Below are positions 1 to 11,596 of a stretch of 64,000 bases of DNA, piece by piece. Made by a program: the position numbers and the translations under genes. Origin of the DNA: Calliopum simillimum (taxonomy: Eukaryota; Arthropoda; Insecta; Diptera; Lauxaniidae); the NCBI GenBank assembly GCA_951812925.1, contig OX638371.1, positions 82,965,697-83,029,696 of the forward strand, read 5' to 3'. Numbering within the stretch: the stretch's first letter is position 1; every line of letters starts with the position of its first letter. A model generated the notes under the pieces. That model made no database searches, had not been told where the DNA came from, and saw only the letters and a list, made by a program, of their open reading frames with translations.

Positions 1-1521
1 GCAGCACCGCGTATTTCGTTTTAAAAATCTTTCGAGGAATTTAAAATGATGTAAATTACAAAAAAACTTACATAATACGAATTATTGCATATACTGAAAT
101 GTTCAAAAAACAAAAGAAATTTGTATTTTTTCAAATTCAGTAATTTTTTTTTTTTTTTAATTTGACATGAAAATACAAAAAAACTCTCTCAGTTGATTTT
201 TTTCTCTCTATTTTTGCAAAGAGTTACCATATTGGATTGTTTTCTGCTCAACATAGTCGCATCTTCGTAGAACATGCTCTAAGCTGACTATGGTAGTTGC
301 AGAACTAAAGTATACTCTATCTTTTTAGTATTTTGCTAACAGAAGCCGGCTTTTATGAGGGACTATGATTATGCGCCATACAATTTTATCAATTCATTAA
401 TATTCGAGGTGATATCACCTCTTAAAAAATGTATATTTCTATTATATCAGTTTCAGAGCTTTTTTTCAAATGAATATGCATGGTTGCTTAAAATTTCATT
501 AAAATATTTAAATACGTTTTTGAGAAAAAGCTTAGGAACTGATATAGAAACATGCATTTTTAAGAGCTGATATTTCCGAAACTATAATTTGAATGAAACT
601 AGATTTTATACAGATTTAAAGGACATTGAAAGATGAAACTGTTATTTAAAATATAACTGTGAAAGTAACCGTTATCGAGTTATTTAAAAAAAACTGATTT
701 TTGTGACCTTTGACCATAAATTTGGGCATGCTCCGCCACATTAATTTGTAGTCATTTTTGACAGGAGTCTTCTCTTATGATGTAGTTTTGATTGATCTTT
801 GTTTGAAAGAGTAAGTTTTTAGATGCCGTTAACTCCTTTATTTGTCGACTTCTTCAGCTACAGTTGCAAGCACTAGTGAAAAAGGGGTTATCTCAAGAAC
901 CTTAAACCGGGTTGAATAACCGAATCTCATATCAAAAGTTCGTACTTATTTTTAACCCCAACCATACGTTTTTTCGTGCGGAAAGTTAATCTTTTCCAAA
1001 AACGGCCCATTTTTGCCACTCTAATAGTCACACTGTTAATTTATTTAATTTTTATTATTTTTTTTTTTTTTTTTAAGGCAGAACTTGGGAAATTATAAAT
1101 TTGATTTCATAATCGAATTTTCTCTAAACTTTACAAAAAATTTAATAACTATAACTACACCGTTTTTTTTAAATATTTCTGTGCAAAGTTGGCAAAACTA
1201 AGTATTGAGCAATTTTTCTGAAAATGAGTTATGTAGTGCAGGGTATTGCTCACGGTGAGGTCTACAAGCTACCAAATCTAGATTTGCTCTATGGCTTGTT
1301 GTTCTTTAGAAAAACAACTTGAAAAACCAGATAGTTTAATTTTTTCATATCATCTAAAAATTTAAATTTGCTCTCCTGAAAAAAATACGAAAACATGCGA
1401 TACCTAGTTTTGCCATCTTTGTGCTGATTTAATGTAATAATTTTAAATTACGAAGATCACACATTTGCAAAATATTGAGATCTCCAATATTAAATATGCT
1501 GATATTGAACTGAAAACTTAC
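1..1521. other. Intron / flank of the micro-exon gene
   Basis: AT-rich sequence with no convincing exon. Bases from about 890 to 1521 match about 7130-7720 in the next cassette, so the cassette duplication includes this intron. The stretch around 655-720 resembles the arms of the foldback family at 39009-39898. Confidence 0.6.
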
Positions 1522-1569
1522 ATCTTCACTATCCCACTGCATTCGTAGTTGTCTCACATATTCCATTAG
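1522..1569 (-). CDS. Micro-exon w37 (48 nt), A type, cassette 4
   Basis: Peptide LMEYVRQLRMQWDSED, acceptor TATTTCTAG, donor GTAAGT. Last exon seen. About 2 kb separates an A exon from the next E exon between cassettes 3 and 4, so a fifth cassette, if present, would lie beyond the left edge. Confidence 0.82.
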
Positions 1570-2194
1570 CTAGAAATATATACACAGATTTTGATTATTA
1601 TTTTATTTTTTTTTTGCAGAAAATGTAAGTATTCTGATTATTAAATAGTTTTCATGAGTGCAACGTCCTAAAAATGGTATATAAATATTGGATATTGAGA
1701 TATTTGTAATTAAGTAGAACAATCTTTGCAACGAAGAGGTATTGCCGCAAAGGCCATAAACTTAGTACGTGCACAATATGAAGGCTTTAAATGCAGTGTG
1801 TTACACAACGGGTTGTTGTCACCGACATTCACCACTAATTCAGGCGTACGGCATAATGTGATTTTCGGAATCAGCAGCCGATTTTACATATAATATGAAT
1901 TCAATTATGATTTTAGCTGTAAACTAATATAGTCGAAGTTTTTCTAAACTGTACGTAAATTTTTTTAACTATAACTACGGTTAAGAAGTAAAACTCACTA
2001 ATTGCTTACCAATCCCTATGCGCTTAGTGAGTTTATCATCTTAGCCGACGATTTAATGTAATAATTTTAAATTACAAAGGTCAGACGTTAGCAAAATATT
2101 CAGATCTCCAACTTTGTGAGTACTTTTCTTTAATACTTCAACCAGATGTTACAAAATTCTAGCTAAATATATTGATATTGCATTGAAAACTTAC

Positions 2195-2242
2195 ATCTTG
2201 AGGATTTGATGCCTGTCCTATACATTGCTGACCATCATTTGG
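2195..2242 (-). CDS. Micro-exon w36 (48 nt), B type, cassette 4
   Basis: Peptide PNDGQQCIGQASNPQD, acceptor ATCTTTATAG, donor GTAAGT. The most divergent B exon: it gains a Cys and loses the RID core. Confidence 0.8.
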
Positions 2243-2584
2243 CTATAAAGATATAAACAGATATTATATGAGTCGTAAAATTGGTCCATAGCAGGTGTTT
2301 CAAAAAAAGATTATCAGGAAAATTGTCAATTCCGATTTCCGATTTGGTGAAACAAATGGTTCATTATCAAAAACTCTTGTGGTTAATTACCTAATTAATG
2401 CTAAAAAAATTATAAATGGTATTCACAGACTATACATAATTAATCATTTATTTAAAAACATTTTCTTCAAGTCAAAATTAAAACGGCTGGAGGTGTAAAA
2501 TTTATAAAATTCCTCAAATCGCGTTGGGTTTTACTTAAATAATATAGAATATAATTGAATCAAATATAGCAAAAATTAACTTAC

Positions 2585-2602
2585 CATTGCGCCTGGCGAA
2601 AC
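2585..2602 (-). CDS. Micro-exon w35 (18 nt), C type, cassette 4
   Basis: Peptide VSPGAM, acceptor AACCAG, donor GTAAGT. An alternative upstream acceptor (TTTTTAG) would add NQ and keep the frame. Confidence 0.72.
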
Positions 2603-4451
2603 CTGGTTCTAAAAAGAATAAATTAAAATCCATTTCATATCAAATCAAAACATATGTATATTCTTATATAAGCAGTAGATTGATTCTAAAAAAGAAACAA
2701 TTTTTTAGGATTTCATGATATTCCCTAAAAATCTGAAAGGTGATGTCCAAAAAGTTAGTTGAGAAATTTTTCATATTTTTTGCAGGTTATTTAGAGGTTG
2801 CATGCCCACAAAGGTTGTATTCTAAATCACAGCTTAATATGGATTTTACTATCAGGTCTATTCTTAACTCCCATTTCGATCGAAATCGGAATCGAATTTA
2901 CGAGATCTGCAATTCGATATTGAACATAACATCGGATTTACGTTTCAGTAAATCGGATTGAAACCAGTAACCAATCTCATGTCTCATATTTTTAGTCTTT
3001 TTTCAATGTGAATATGATAGAAAAATTTAGAACAAAGTTCACTGAAGTACATAAAATCACGAATAAATTTTTTTTTGTGCCTTATTAATTGTATTTTTAT
3101 AACATTTCTTGTGCATTATTCTTGAGTTTTAAGAATTTTTTTCTTTTGTGATCCCAAACAAAATTTCCCATTCAAAGTTTTTCTAACATATTTAAACCCA
3201 TTGTAGTGCAGTTTTTGAAAAAGTGGTCAAAAAATACTTAAACAGAATGAGGGCTTAAGATCTTTTATGAAAATGATCCTTGTGTAATTTTTTTAAGCCC
3301 TTTGGACTCCAAAATTTATTCAAGGTGTAGTTTTAGAAATTCAAACTATTTCGAAACTACCTTACTTTTAAAGATTTTAGCTAAGAAAACAATATGTGGT
3401 TGAAGTTAAGTTTGAGATATTTTTTATATAAGAAATTCGACCATTTTTGAGATCGTAAGAAAATAAAAACCGTACTAAACCGTGTTATTCCAGGACTGAA
3501 AGCGCCCTCTAAATGGTTTTAAAAAAAATCAAAAAGAATTTCAGAAGAATTTTTGATGCCATTGCTATTTAATATGAGAAGTACCACGCCTTCTTGTCCG
3601 TCTTCACATAGTTTTTGCTCAGAGGTTGCGCTTACTATTCTTAATATCATTATCGTGAAAAATACTTCAAAAGTAGCATTTTGAAATTAATTTTTGTTTG
3701 GGTGGTAGGCGTGTCCTTGGACCGATTTCGCTCATTTTTAACAAGTCGTGCTAACTTTGACGACGAAGGCAGCGTTTCAAATTTCATCGAATTATCGTGC
3801 TCCCAAAAAGTATTAAAATGATTTCAATGGGCAGACATCCAGAGACAGACAAACAGACGAACATGACTATAACGACTCAGAAGGTAACGATGATCAAGAT
3901 TATATGGGACGTTTCACTGAGACTGTCACAGTTTTGAGAAATTTTTTTAATAAGTAAACTAATTTTTTTTCTGAATTTTGTTGGAGAAATTGGGTTGAGT
4001 GGTCATTGGGAGTAAGTTTATAGGTTTAGCAAAATTTAGCTTTATTGGTTAACGTTTTACCTTTATCCTTTGCCCGAACATTTTTAATTTTTTTTTTTTA
4101 AATTTTATAAAAAAATTTAATGCTTTCCTTTTTAATTTACGTCAGTCATTAGAAAGTAAACGAATGATATATTTTTAAACTAAAATAATATTTTACGGTT
4201 CTATACTATAAAAGTTATTATTTTAAAATTTATCTTTTTAATTAATTTGTTTTGTTCAGAACTAATATTTCGCCCTTTGAAAATTACAGAAAATCATATG
4301 GGCAATTTTAAATGCATACATACATACATAAAAAGTTGCTTTCTGCAAAAACTTTCTGATAGTTTTATACTTTATATTCAAGTTGCTTTTTCAAGTATGT
4401 ATTTGCAAAGTCTTAAATAATTATTTTTTTTTTTATTTTAATATTACTTAC
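2603..4451. other. Intron between w34 and w35
   Basis: No exon seen. Contains a degraded copy of the R repeat at about 3570-3912 (motifs GGTAGGCGTGTCC and ACGACTCAGAAGG) and poly(A/T) runs. Confidence 0.5.
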
Positions 4452-4499
4452 ATCGCATGGTGAATTATCATCCAGTTGAGATCCATCAGCTGTTGCATC
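4452..4499 (-). CDS. Micro-exon w34 (48 nt), D type, cassette 4
   Basis: Peptide DATADGSQLDDNSPCD, acceptor TTTGTCAAAAG, donor GTAAGT. Confidence 0.82.
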
Positions 4500-5592
4500 C
4501 TTTTGACAAAAACAATATAAAGCAAATTAATATACATAAAATTATTTTTATTCTTCAAAATTTCAAAACTTAATATAACATGAGGCAAAACAACCTGATT
4601 GAAAAATAAATTTTAAATTAAATCTCTTGTCTTTTAATTTTATAGAATTTTACAAGAATTGGTCAAGGAAGAAATCCCAATGTATTATAATTGCCAACGG
4701 ATATAATTTTTTCTATTTTATTTTTCTATAGCTCGTACCAAAGTTATGGTAGACATTTTTTCTCTTCCACACTTTTTTCGTAGGTTCCCCAGCTTTTGAC
4801 TAAAAAATCGTTTTTCCGACCTCGTTATTGAAAAACGTAAAAAAATCGATTTTTGGAACTGGATAGGTATTGTCTATACCCAAAAAAAAAAAAAAAAAAA
4901 TTTTTAACGCTTTAATTTTTGTAAGAACATAATCTTTATTTCTAAAGCACTCTTGGGTATCCATTTTCTAATGAAAAAAAAGTTATGAGCAAAAAATATT
5001 TTTTTTTAGCCAAAATAGGCCATCAGTAGAATCAAAAGTGCGCCATTGGTTTAACTCAGAACGAAAAAAAAAAAAAAAAAAAAAAATGTAGTTGGTTTCG
5101 GGATGAATCTTAATTTCGACTCGGTCTACTGAACATACTTTTAACATCACTAAATACAAAATTCTTCATATCTCTGAAACTGTTTGACAGAGATGGGTGA
5201 GATAAGGTACATGCATTTGAAAAGTGCCTCGGTAACGGACGAACGAAGTTTCTCCCGGGACAACTTGTTCTAAATTTTTCAGTTAGATATAAGCGCAATG
5301 GCATAGCTAAGGGGTGCGAAGTGGGCTATAGCTTCGAGCGGTAAAATAAGGTAGTTCGTTATATCAATATCGAACTAGAATATCTAGATTACAACCTTGC
5401 GGACATTTTTTTAGAAACTGCCCGGGACGGCAAATATCGTCGCTGCGCAGCAATTAGATGGTGATGCTCTAGTTTTTAAGAAAATGCTGGTTTCTTACGC
5501 TGGTAATTCCACAAACGAATATTTCACTTTATTGGCTTTTGGAAGTTTTTGCTATTTCCTCATTATTTTTTTTTTTTTTTAATTTTACTTAC

Positions 5593-5667
5593 ACATTGCG
5601 CATATGAGTCATCTGCAGATTGATCGAACGCTGCAGATTCATCGCACGCTGCAGATTCATAGCACGC
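5593..5667 (-). CDS. Exon w33 (75 nt), E type, cassette 4
   Basis: Twenty-five codons in phase 0, acceptor TTCTTCAACAG, donor GTAAGT. Three units of the six-residue repeat (CYESAA, CDESAA, FDQSAD) are followed by the conserved end DSYAQC. The units are more divergent than in w28. Confidence 0.82.
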
Positions 5668-5884
5668 CTGTTGAAGAAAATATATAGAGCCATTTAATAC
5701 AATTTTATAAATGCGATATTTCAAAACTTAATAAAATAGCAAATTATTAAAACTCTATAAAAACAAAAACTCTAAAGAATACGAAAAACAAAACACGATA
5801 AATGGAAAATTTTAAAAATCATTTCTTTTTATTTTATTTGTACCAGTGCAAGCAAAAGCAAGAACCCAACAGAAAATTTCGATG

Positions 5885-6560
5885 CGCATCCCCAAGATGC
5901 AATAGCGATGCGCGTCCTTCTCGCATCTAAAGAGCTGATTTGTATGCGCATATTTTCCGCGCTATAGGTAGCGAGAGCGATGCGCATCCAAACAGCATCT
6001 CTGGATGCGAGAGCGATGCGCATCCAAAGAGCATTTCTGGTAGCGAGAACGAAGCGCTTTCCGTCACGTATTTACGCACAAAACAAAATAAGTCAATAAG
6101 TCAGCTTCGTAAGAGCGCAAGGATGGAGCAGTGGTCTAGCGACTGGCACTGCGATTGAGAGTCGTAGCAACCGTGAGGTCCTCGGTTCAACTCCGGCCCA
6201 GACCTAACACAAAAGTTTTCAACTTGCAATTTTTCAATTAGAATTAATTTAGTAAATTAAAAATAATTATAATCACATCAAAAAAAAAAAAAATAATAGT
6301 CTGATATGTCTTTGTGACAAAAGACGTAAAATTTCAATTAAAAATTAATTTTTTAAATATTTTTATTGTCATCCAAAAAGCATCCAAAGAGCATTTCTGA
6401 ATGCGAGAGCGATGAGCTTCCAAAGAGCATTTCTGGTAGCGAGAGCGAAGCGCTTCGTTCCAATGACATGCCAATGTTAATTTCAGCGCTTTTGGCAACG
6501 AAAGAGGTGCGCTTCACCGCTGCTTTAGAGCGCTTCATAGCGCTATTGATGCGCTCCATT
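5885..6560. repeat. Degenerate tandem repeat block
   Basis: Many imperfect copies of a roughly 34-bp unit containing GCATCCAAAGAGCATTTCTG and GCGAGAGCGA(A/T)GCGC, at 5885-6060 and 6370-6560. The halves are separated by the tRNA-like segment at 6115-6210, which appears to have been inserted. All frames stay open locally but no coding signal is evident. Confidence 0.7.
6115..6210 (+). repeat. tRNA-derived (SINE-like) segment
   Basis: Contains an A-box-like stretch (GGAGCAGTGGTCTAGC), a 6-bp stem with a 7-base TTGAGAG loop in the anticodon position, and a B box GGTTCAACTCC, followed downstream by an A-rich tail at 6280. The acceptor ends do not pair, so it is not an intact tRNA. Confidence 0.45.
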
Positions 6561-6609
6561 CCCCATTGGGAAGTGATGAATATGTGTACGGAATGCTATT
6601 AAGCACAGA

Positions 6610-6870
6610 AGCTCAAGTGCCGATGGGCACATGCTTTAGAAATCACTGCTCTAAATGAAATATTGAAAATACTAGTTCCTATATGTAACGTGTGGGGAAA
6701 ATTGACACCGATAATAACAAGCCAATGTAAAATTCAATAGTTTGAACTACATACATATATATGTACATAAAGTAGATTGAAGAGAGAGTAGTACTATACC
6801 CCTTTGGACCAGTGAATTCGCTAGGTCAGAACTAGTCGAAGGAGCTACAGGGTAAGTATTAAATGTATTG
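6610..6870. repeat. Conserved cassette segment, copy 1
   Basis: From ATGTGTACGGAATGCT to GAGCTACAGGGTA. Clearly homologous to 17150-17417. In this copy the shared reading frame (core LNEILKILVP) is closed by a TAG. Confidence 0.55.
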
Positions 6871-7720
6871 TACATTTTAATACTTTTAAGTTGTCTTTTG
6901 TCAAAAAGCAACACACAATTACGGTGTCAAGGAGCCAAAGATGTCTGAAATCGGTGCACGGAAAAGCACGACATACGAGAACACCAAACCCTTAGAAGTA
7001 CGGAAAAAAAGTTGATAATCACAAATAACTTAATAGTGCGCGGCGTGACTGAACCCGTTTTAAATCGAACGTTGTAGCACTGTAGTATTTATATCAAAAT
7101 GTAGGGATCAAATTTCTGGAGTTCTTTTTTTTTTGATTTAAAATAACCGGATCTCATAACAAAAAATTTCATACTTATTTTTAACCCAAAGCACACGTTT
7201 TTTCGTGCGAAAAGTTAATCTTTTCCAAAATCGGCCACTCTAATAGTCATACTGTTTATTTATTTTTTGTTAATTTTTTTTATTTTTTAAGGCAGAACTT
7301 AGGAAATTATAAATTTGATTTCATAATCGAAGTTTCTCTAAACTTTACAAAAAATTTAATAACTATAACTACACCGTTTTTTTTAAATTATTTCTGTGCT
7401 AAGATTGCAAAAGTAGATATCGAGCAATTTTTGTGAAATGTAGTGCAGGGTATTGTTCACGGTGAGATCTACAAGCTGCCAAATCTATATTTGCTCTAGG
7501 ACTTGCAATTCCTTAGAAAAACAACTGGAAAAACCGGAAATTTTGATTTTTTCATATTATCTTAAAATTTAAATTTTCTCTGCTGAAAGACTGAAAACAT
7601 GCGATACCTAGTTTTGCCATCTGTATACAGATTTATTAAATTACGAAAATCAGACGTTGGCAAAATATTGAGATCTCCAACTTAGTAAGTAAATATACTG
7701 ATATTGAACAGCAAACTTAC

Positions 7721-7768
7721 ATCTTCACTATCCCATTGCATTCGTAGTCCTTTCACATATTCCAACAG
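7721..7768 (-). CDS. Micro-exon w32 (48 nt), A type, cassette 3
   Basis: Peptide LLEYVKGLRMQWDSED, acceptor TATTTCTAG, donor GTAAGT. Six base differences from w37, four of them changing the amino acid. Confidence 0.82.
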
Positions 7769-8244
7769 CTAGAAATATATGCACAGATTTTGATTATTAT
7801 TATTATTTATTTTTTTTTTTTTTCAAAAAAAGTAAGTATTCTGGTTATTGAATAGTTTTCATGAGTGCAACGTCCTAAAAATGGTACATAACAGTTGTCT
7901 CAAAAATAAATTTATCAGGAATGTTCTCAATACCTATTTCGATCGGAATCGGAATTGAATCAATCTTAAGGTGCTCTATGTTTCGATTTTGAACACCACA
8001 TCGGAATTGCGTTTCAGTAAATTGGATTAAAACCAGAAGCTTATTTTATTTATTGCAATAAAATTTCGATTACATTTTGTTTTTTGAAACGCAGAGCACT
8101 TTAAGATTGATTCCATTCCGATTCTGATCGAAGTCAGAATTGAGAACATGCCTGATAGTCTATATATTTGTAAAGAAAATAAGATACTAATTAGGAAAAT
8201 CAATTAAATAAATTATATAAATAAATATATATATAAGTATATCA

Positions 8245-8848
8245 TTTCAAACTTTTCCTTATATAGGAGGTGCCACGCCCTTTTGTACGAGTTCGCTTAG
8301 TTATTTTTCAGAGCTTGCATTTATTGATTTGAGTATTTGAGTGCAATTTGGTTGGGTTACCTCAAAAAACGCTTTCAGATAACATTTTGAAAATTTTGCT
8401 AATATGGGAGGTGCCACGCATTTTAGTCCGAATTCACCTAGTTTTTGCTTAGAGCTTGCACTTATTATCTCTAGCATTTATGTGTATTTTGCTTCTGTTA
8501 TAATAAGTAATGCTCTTATTATTGTATTTTGAATATATTTTCTGTATGGGCGGTAGGCGTGTCAGCTGAACGATTTCGCTCATTTTCAATCCCCCGAAGT
8601 AACTTTTGCGACGGAGCCAGAGCAACAAATTTCATTGAATTATATTGCTCAGTTTTCCCAAAAAGTGTATTTTCACACACATCCAGCCAGCCAGCCAGCC
8701 ATCCAGCCAGTCAATGTGAACTGGTTATATCGACTCAGGAGGTGACGCTAATCAAGAATATATGTACTATTCCATACCTGCCACGCCTCCTTCTCTGCGT
8801 TACAAACGGAAGGACAAAGTGAATATACCCTGGGTGTAGGGTATAAAA
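8245..8848 (+). repeat. Interspersed repeat R, truncated copy
   Basis: Shares with the other copies: GGGAGGTGCCACGCC units, GGGCGGTAGGCGTGTC, a short CCAG run, TATCGACTCAGGAGGTGACG, and the end CCCTGGGTGTAGGGTATAAA. The 5' part is missing. Confidence 0.8.
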
Positions 8849-9207
8849 AAGAATGTGATTTTCGGAATCAGCAGCCAATTTTGCATATATGAATTATGGC
8901 ATTCAATGGTGATTTTGGCTGTAGACTAGTGTAGTCGAAGTTTTTCTAAACTGTACGAAAAATGTTTTAACTATAACTACGACTAAGAAGAAAAACTCAC
9001 TAAGTGCTTACCAATCCCTATGCACTTAGTGAGTTTTACATCTTAACCGACGATTTAATGCAATAACTTTAAATTACAAAGATCAGACGTTAGCTAAATA
9101 TTCAGATCTCCAACTTTGTGAGTACTTTTCTTCCATTCCTTAACCAAATATTACAAAATTATATATACTTAGTAACTAAATATAGTGATATTGCATTGGA
9201 AACTTAC

Positions 9208-9255
9208 ATCTTGAGCATTTGACACCTGATCTATACGTTGCTGAACATTATTTGG
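9208..9255 (-). CDS. Micro-exon w31 (48 nt), B type, cassette 3
   Basis: Peptide PNNVQQRIDQVSNAQD, acceptor ATCTTTATAG, donor GTAAGT. Confidence 0.82.
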
Positions 9256-9633
9256 CTATAAAGATATAAACAGATTTTGATTATTTTTGATGCAGAAAAG
9301 TTAAGTATTCTGGTTATTGAATAGTTTTCGTGAGTCGTTAAAATGGTCCATTGCAGGTGTTTCAAAAAAAGATTATCAGGAAAATTCTCAATTCCGATTT
9401 CCAATTTGGTGAAACAAATGGTTCATTATCAAAAACTCTTGTGGTTAATTACCTAATTAATGCTAAAAAAATTATAAATGGTATTCACAGACTATACATA
9501 ATTAATCATTTATTTAAAAACATTTTCTTCAACGGCTGGAGGTGTAGAATTTATAAAATTCCTCAAATCGCGTTGGGTCTTACTTAAATAATATAGAATA
9601 TAATTGAATCAAATATAGCAAAAATTAACTTAC

Positions 9634-9651
9634 CATTGCGCCTGGCGAAAC
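9634..9651 (-). CDS. Micro-exon w30 (18 nt), C type, cassette 3
   Basis: Peptide VSPGAM, donor GTAAGT, acceptor AACCAG. The upstream alternative TTTTTAG of the sister exon w35 reads TTTTTGG here, so only CCAG can serve. Confidence 0.75.
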
Positions 9652-10703
9652 CTGGTTCCAAAAAGAATAAATTAAAATCCATTTCATATCAAATCAAAAC
9701 ATATGTATATTCTTATATAAGCAGTAGATTGATTCTAAAAAAGAAACAATTTTTTTGGATTTCATTATATTCCCTAAAAATCTAAAAGGTGATGTCCAAA
9801 AAGTGAGTTGAGAAATTTTCAAATTTTTTGCAGGTTATTTAGAGGTTGCATGCCCACAAAGGTTGTATTCTAAATCACAGCTTAATATGGATTTTACTAT
9901 CAGGTCTATTCTCAACTCCCATTTCGATCGAAATCGAAATCGAATTTACGAGATCTGCAATTCGATATTGAACATAACATCGGATTTACGTTTCAGTAAA
10001 TCGGATTGAAACCAGTAGCCAATCTCATGTCTCATATTTTTAGTATTTTTTCAATGTGAATATGATAGAAAATTATAGAACTAAGTTCACTGAAAAAATT
10101 TTTTTTTGTGCCTTATTAATTGTATTTTTATAACATTTCTTGTGCGTTATTCTTGAGTTTTAAGCATTTTTTTTCTTTTGTGACCCTAATCGAAATTTTC
10201 CATTCAAAGTATTTCTAACATATTTAAACCTATTCTAGTGCAGTTTTTGAAAAAGTGGTCAAAAAATACTTAAACATACTGAGGGCTTAAGATGTTTTAT
10301 GAAAATGATGCTTGTGTAATTTGATTATGCCCTTTGGACTCCAAAATTAATCCAAGGTATAGTTTTGGAAATTCATGTGTGAAATTTCGAAATCACCTTA
10401 CTTTTTGGGATTTTAGCTAAGAAGACAATATATGATTGCTACTCCCTCTTATTTGAGGTCGCCAAAATTTTGCTCAGGGCTTTAATTGAGGGGTACCATG
10501 CTTTTTTGTTCGATTTCACATAAAATTTTTAGTCAATATATACGTATTAGCACATACATATCTATGCGTCATTCTGCATCCTTTTTGAAAAACAAGATCC
10601 TACTGAGCTAAAATTTTCTACAATATAATAAGATTTTACGGCTCCGCACTATAAAAGTTATTATTTTAAATTGTTTTTTAATCAATTTGTTATTAATTCC
10701 TCA

Positions 10704-11313
10704 CAATACGTAGGTTACCGGACATAGTCCCAACGGACATAATCCCCACTTCGTAAATGGGGAATATGTCCGAAAATTTTTCGGTCATAATTCCCATTTT
10801 GGTCATAAGGGTTATGTCCGCAAATTTTTCTGACATAATCGCAATAGGGGTTATGTCCGAAAAATTTAACTAAGATTTAACAAAATTTTTGCAATAATCC
10901 ATTTAAAAAATTTATATAGTGTTGGATGTTATAGACTGATCCGCGGCCGAAGGCCGCCGTGAAGCCGGTGTTGGATTTTTGGGAGTTTTAAATCCCGAGC
11001 TGCGGCCACCCAATTACCCCTACTCTTATGTAAAATTACTGTGGCTAGCAAACTAGGTGTTGGATATATTATAGACTGATTCGCGGCTGAAGGCCGCCGC
11101 GGAAACGGTATTGGAATTTTTGGGAGTTGTAAATCCTGAGCTGCGGCTGTTGTCAATAACAAAATATTGTTATGGGGACTATGTCCGTTTTTTCCTGGGG
11201 ATTATGTCCGAAACACTTGCGGACATAGTCCCCATTTCTATTGGCGGACATAATCCCCATTCACGAAATGGGGATTATGTCCGTGGGGACTATGTCACGG
11301 CACCCAATACGTA
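10704..11313. mobile_element. Non-autonomous TIR element (592 bp) with 9-bp target duplication
   Basis: The element 10713-11304 begins GGTTACCGGACATAGTCCC and its other end, read on the opposite strand, begins GGTGCCGTGACATAGTCCC. CAATACGTA flanks it on both sides (10704-10712 and 11305-11313). Further inverted copies of GGACATAATCCCCA lie inside each end, and two direct copies of a roughly 100-bp GC-rich block (CGCGGC(C/T)GAAGGCCGCCG) fill the middle. A 9-bp duplication with long subterminal repeats suggests a Mutator-like MITE, but 8 bp (hAT-like) cannot be excluded. Confidence 0.82.
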
Positions 11314-11596
11314 TACATGAATTCCAGAACTAATATTTCGCCGTTTGAAAATTACAGAAAACCAATATCTCAAAATTTAGCACATATGGGCAATCTTAAA
11401 TGCATACATCTATCTATATATATAAAAATGAAATGGTGTCCGTATGTAGCTTATGGACGCGGAAAATACACCGTCAATAATACGAATTTTTTTTAAAATT
11501 ATTTCTTAACGTCTGTAGAAGGTTCTTAGGGGGTGAGATGCTGCTGGGGGGACGGGGGTTGCGCCTTCAATACAAAAAAAAAATACAAAAAATGCT

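Larger units (their letters stand above)
900..5700 (-). repeat. Cassette 4 of the micro-exon gene
   Basis: Holds exons w33 to w37 in the order E-D-C-B-A. Its introns are homologous to those of cassette 3 (7130-15850), including the stretch with ATCTCTGAAACTGTTTGACA near 5170 and 15290. It is the most compact cassette and serves as the empty site for several insertions in cassette 3. Confidence 0.8.

Noticed and set aside
68..110. Possible minus-strand exon of 22 nt between ATTTCAG and GTAAGT
   Set aside because: Not a multiple of three, frame 0 has a stop, and no sister copy supports it.
1990..2035. ACTCACTAA ... TTAGTGAGT with internal CTTACC, as a 13-nt exon
   Set aside because: It is a small inverted repeat present in several cassettes (also near 8996 and 21537); the length and phase do not fit an exon.
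2603..2608. Upstream TTTTTAG as acceptor of C-type exons (24-nt exon)
   Set aside because: The AG is lost in w30, w15 and w25, whereas CCAG is kept in all six copies.
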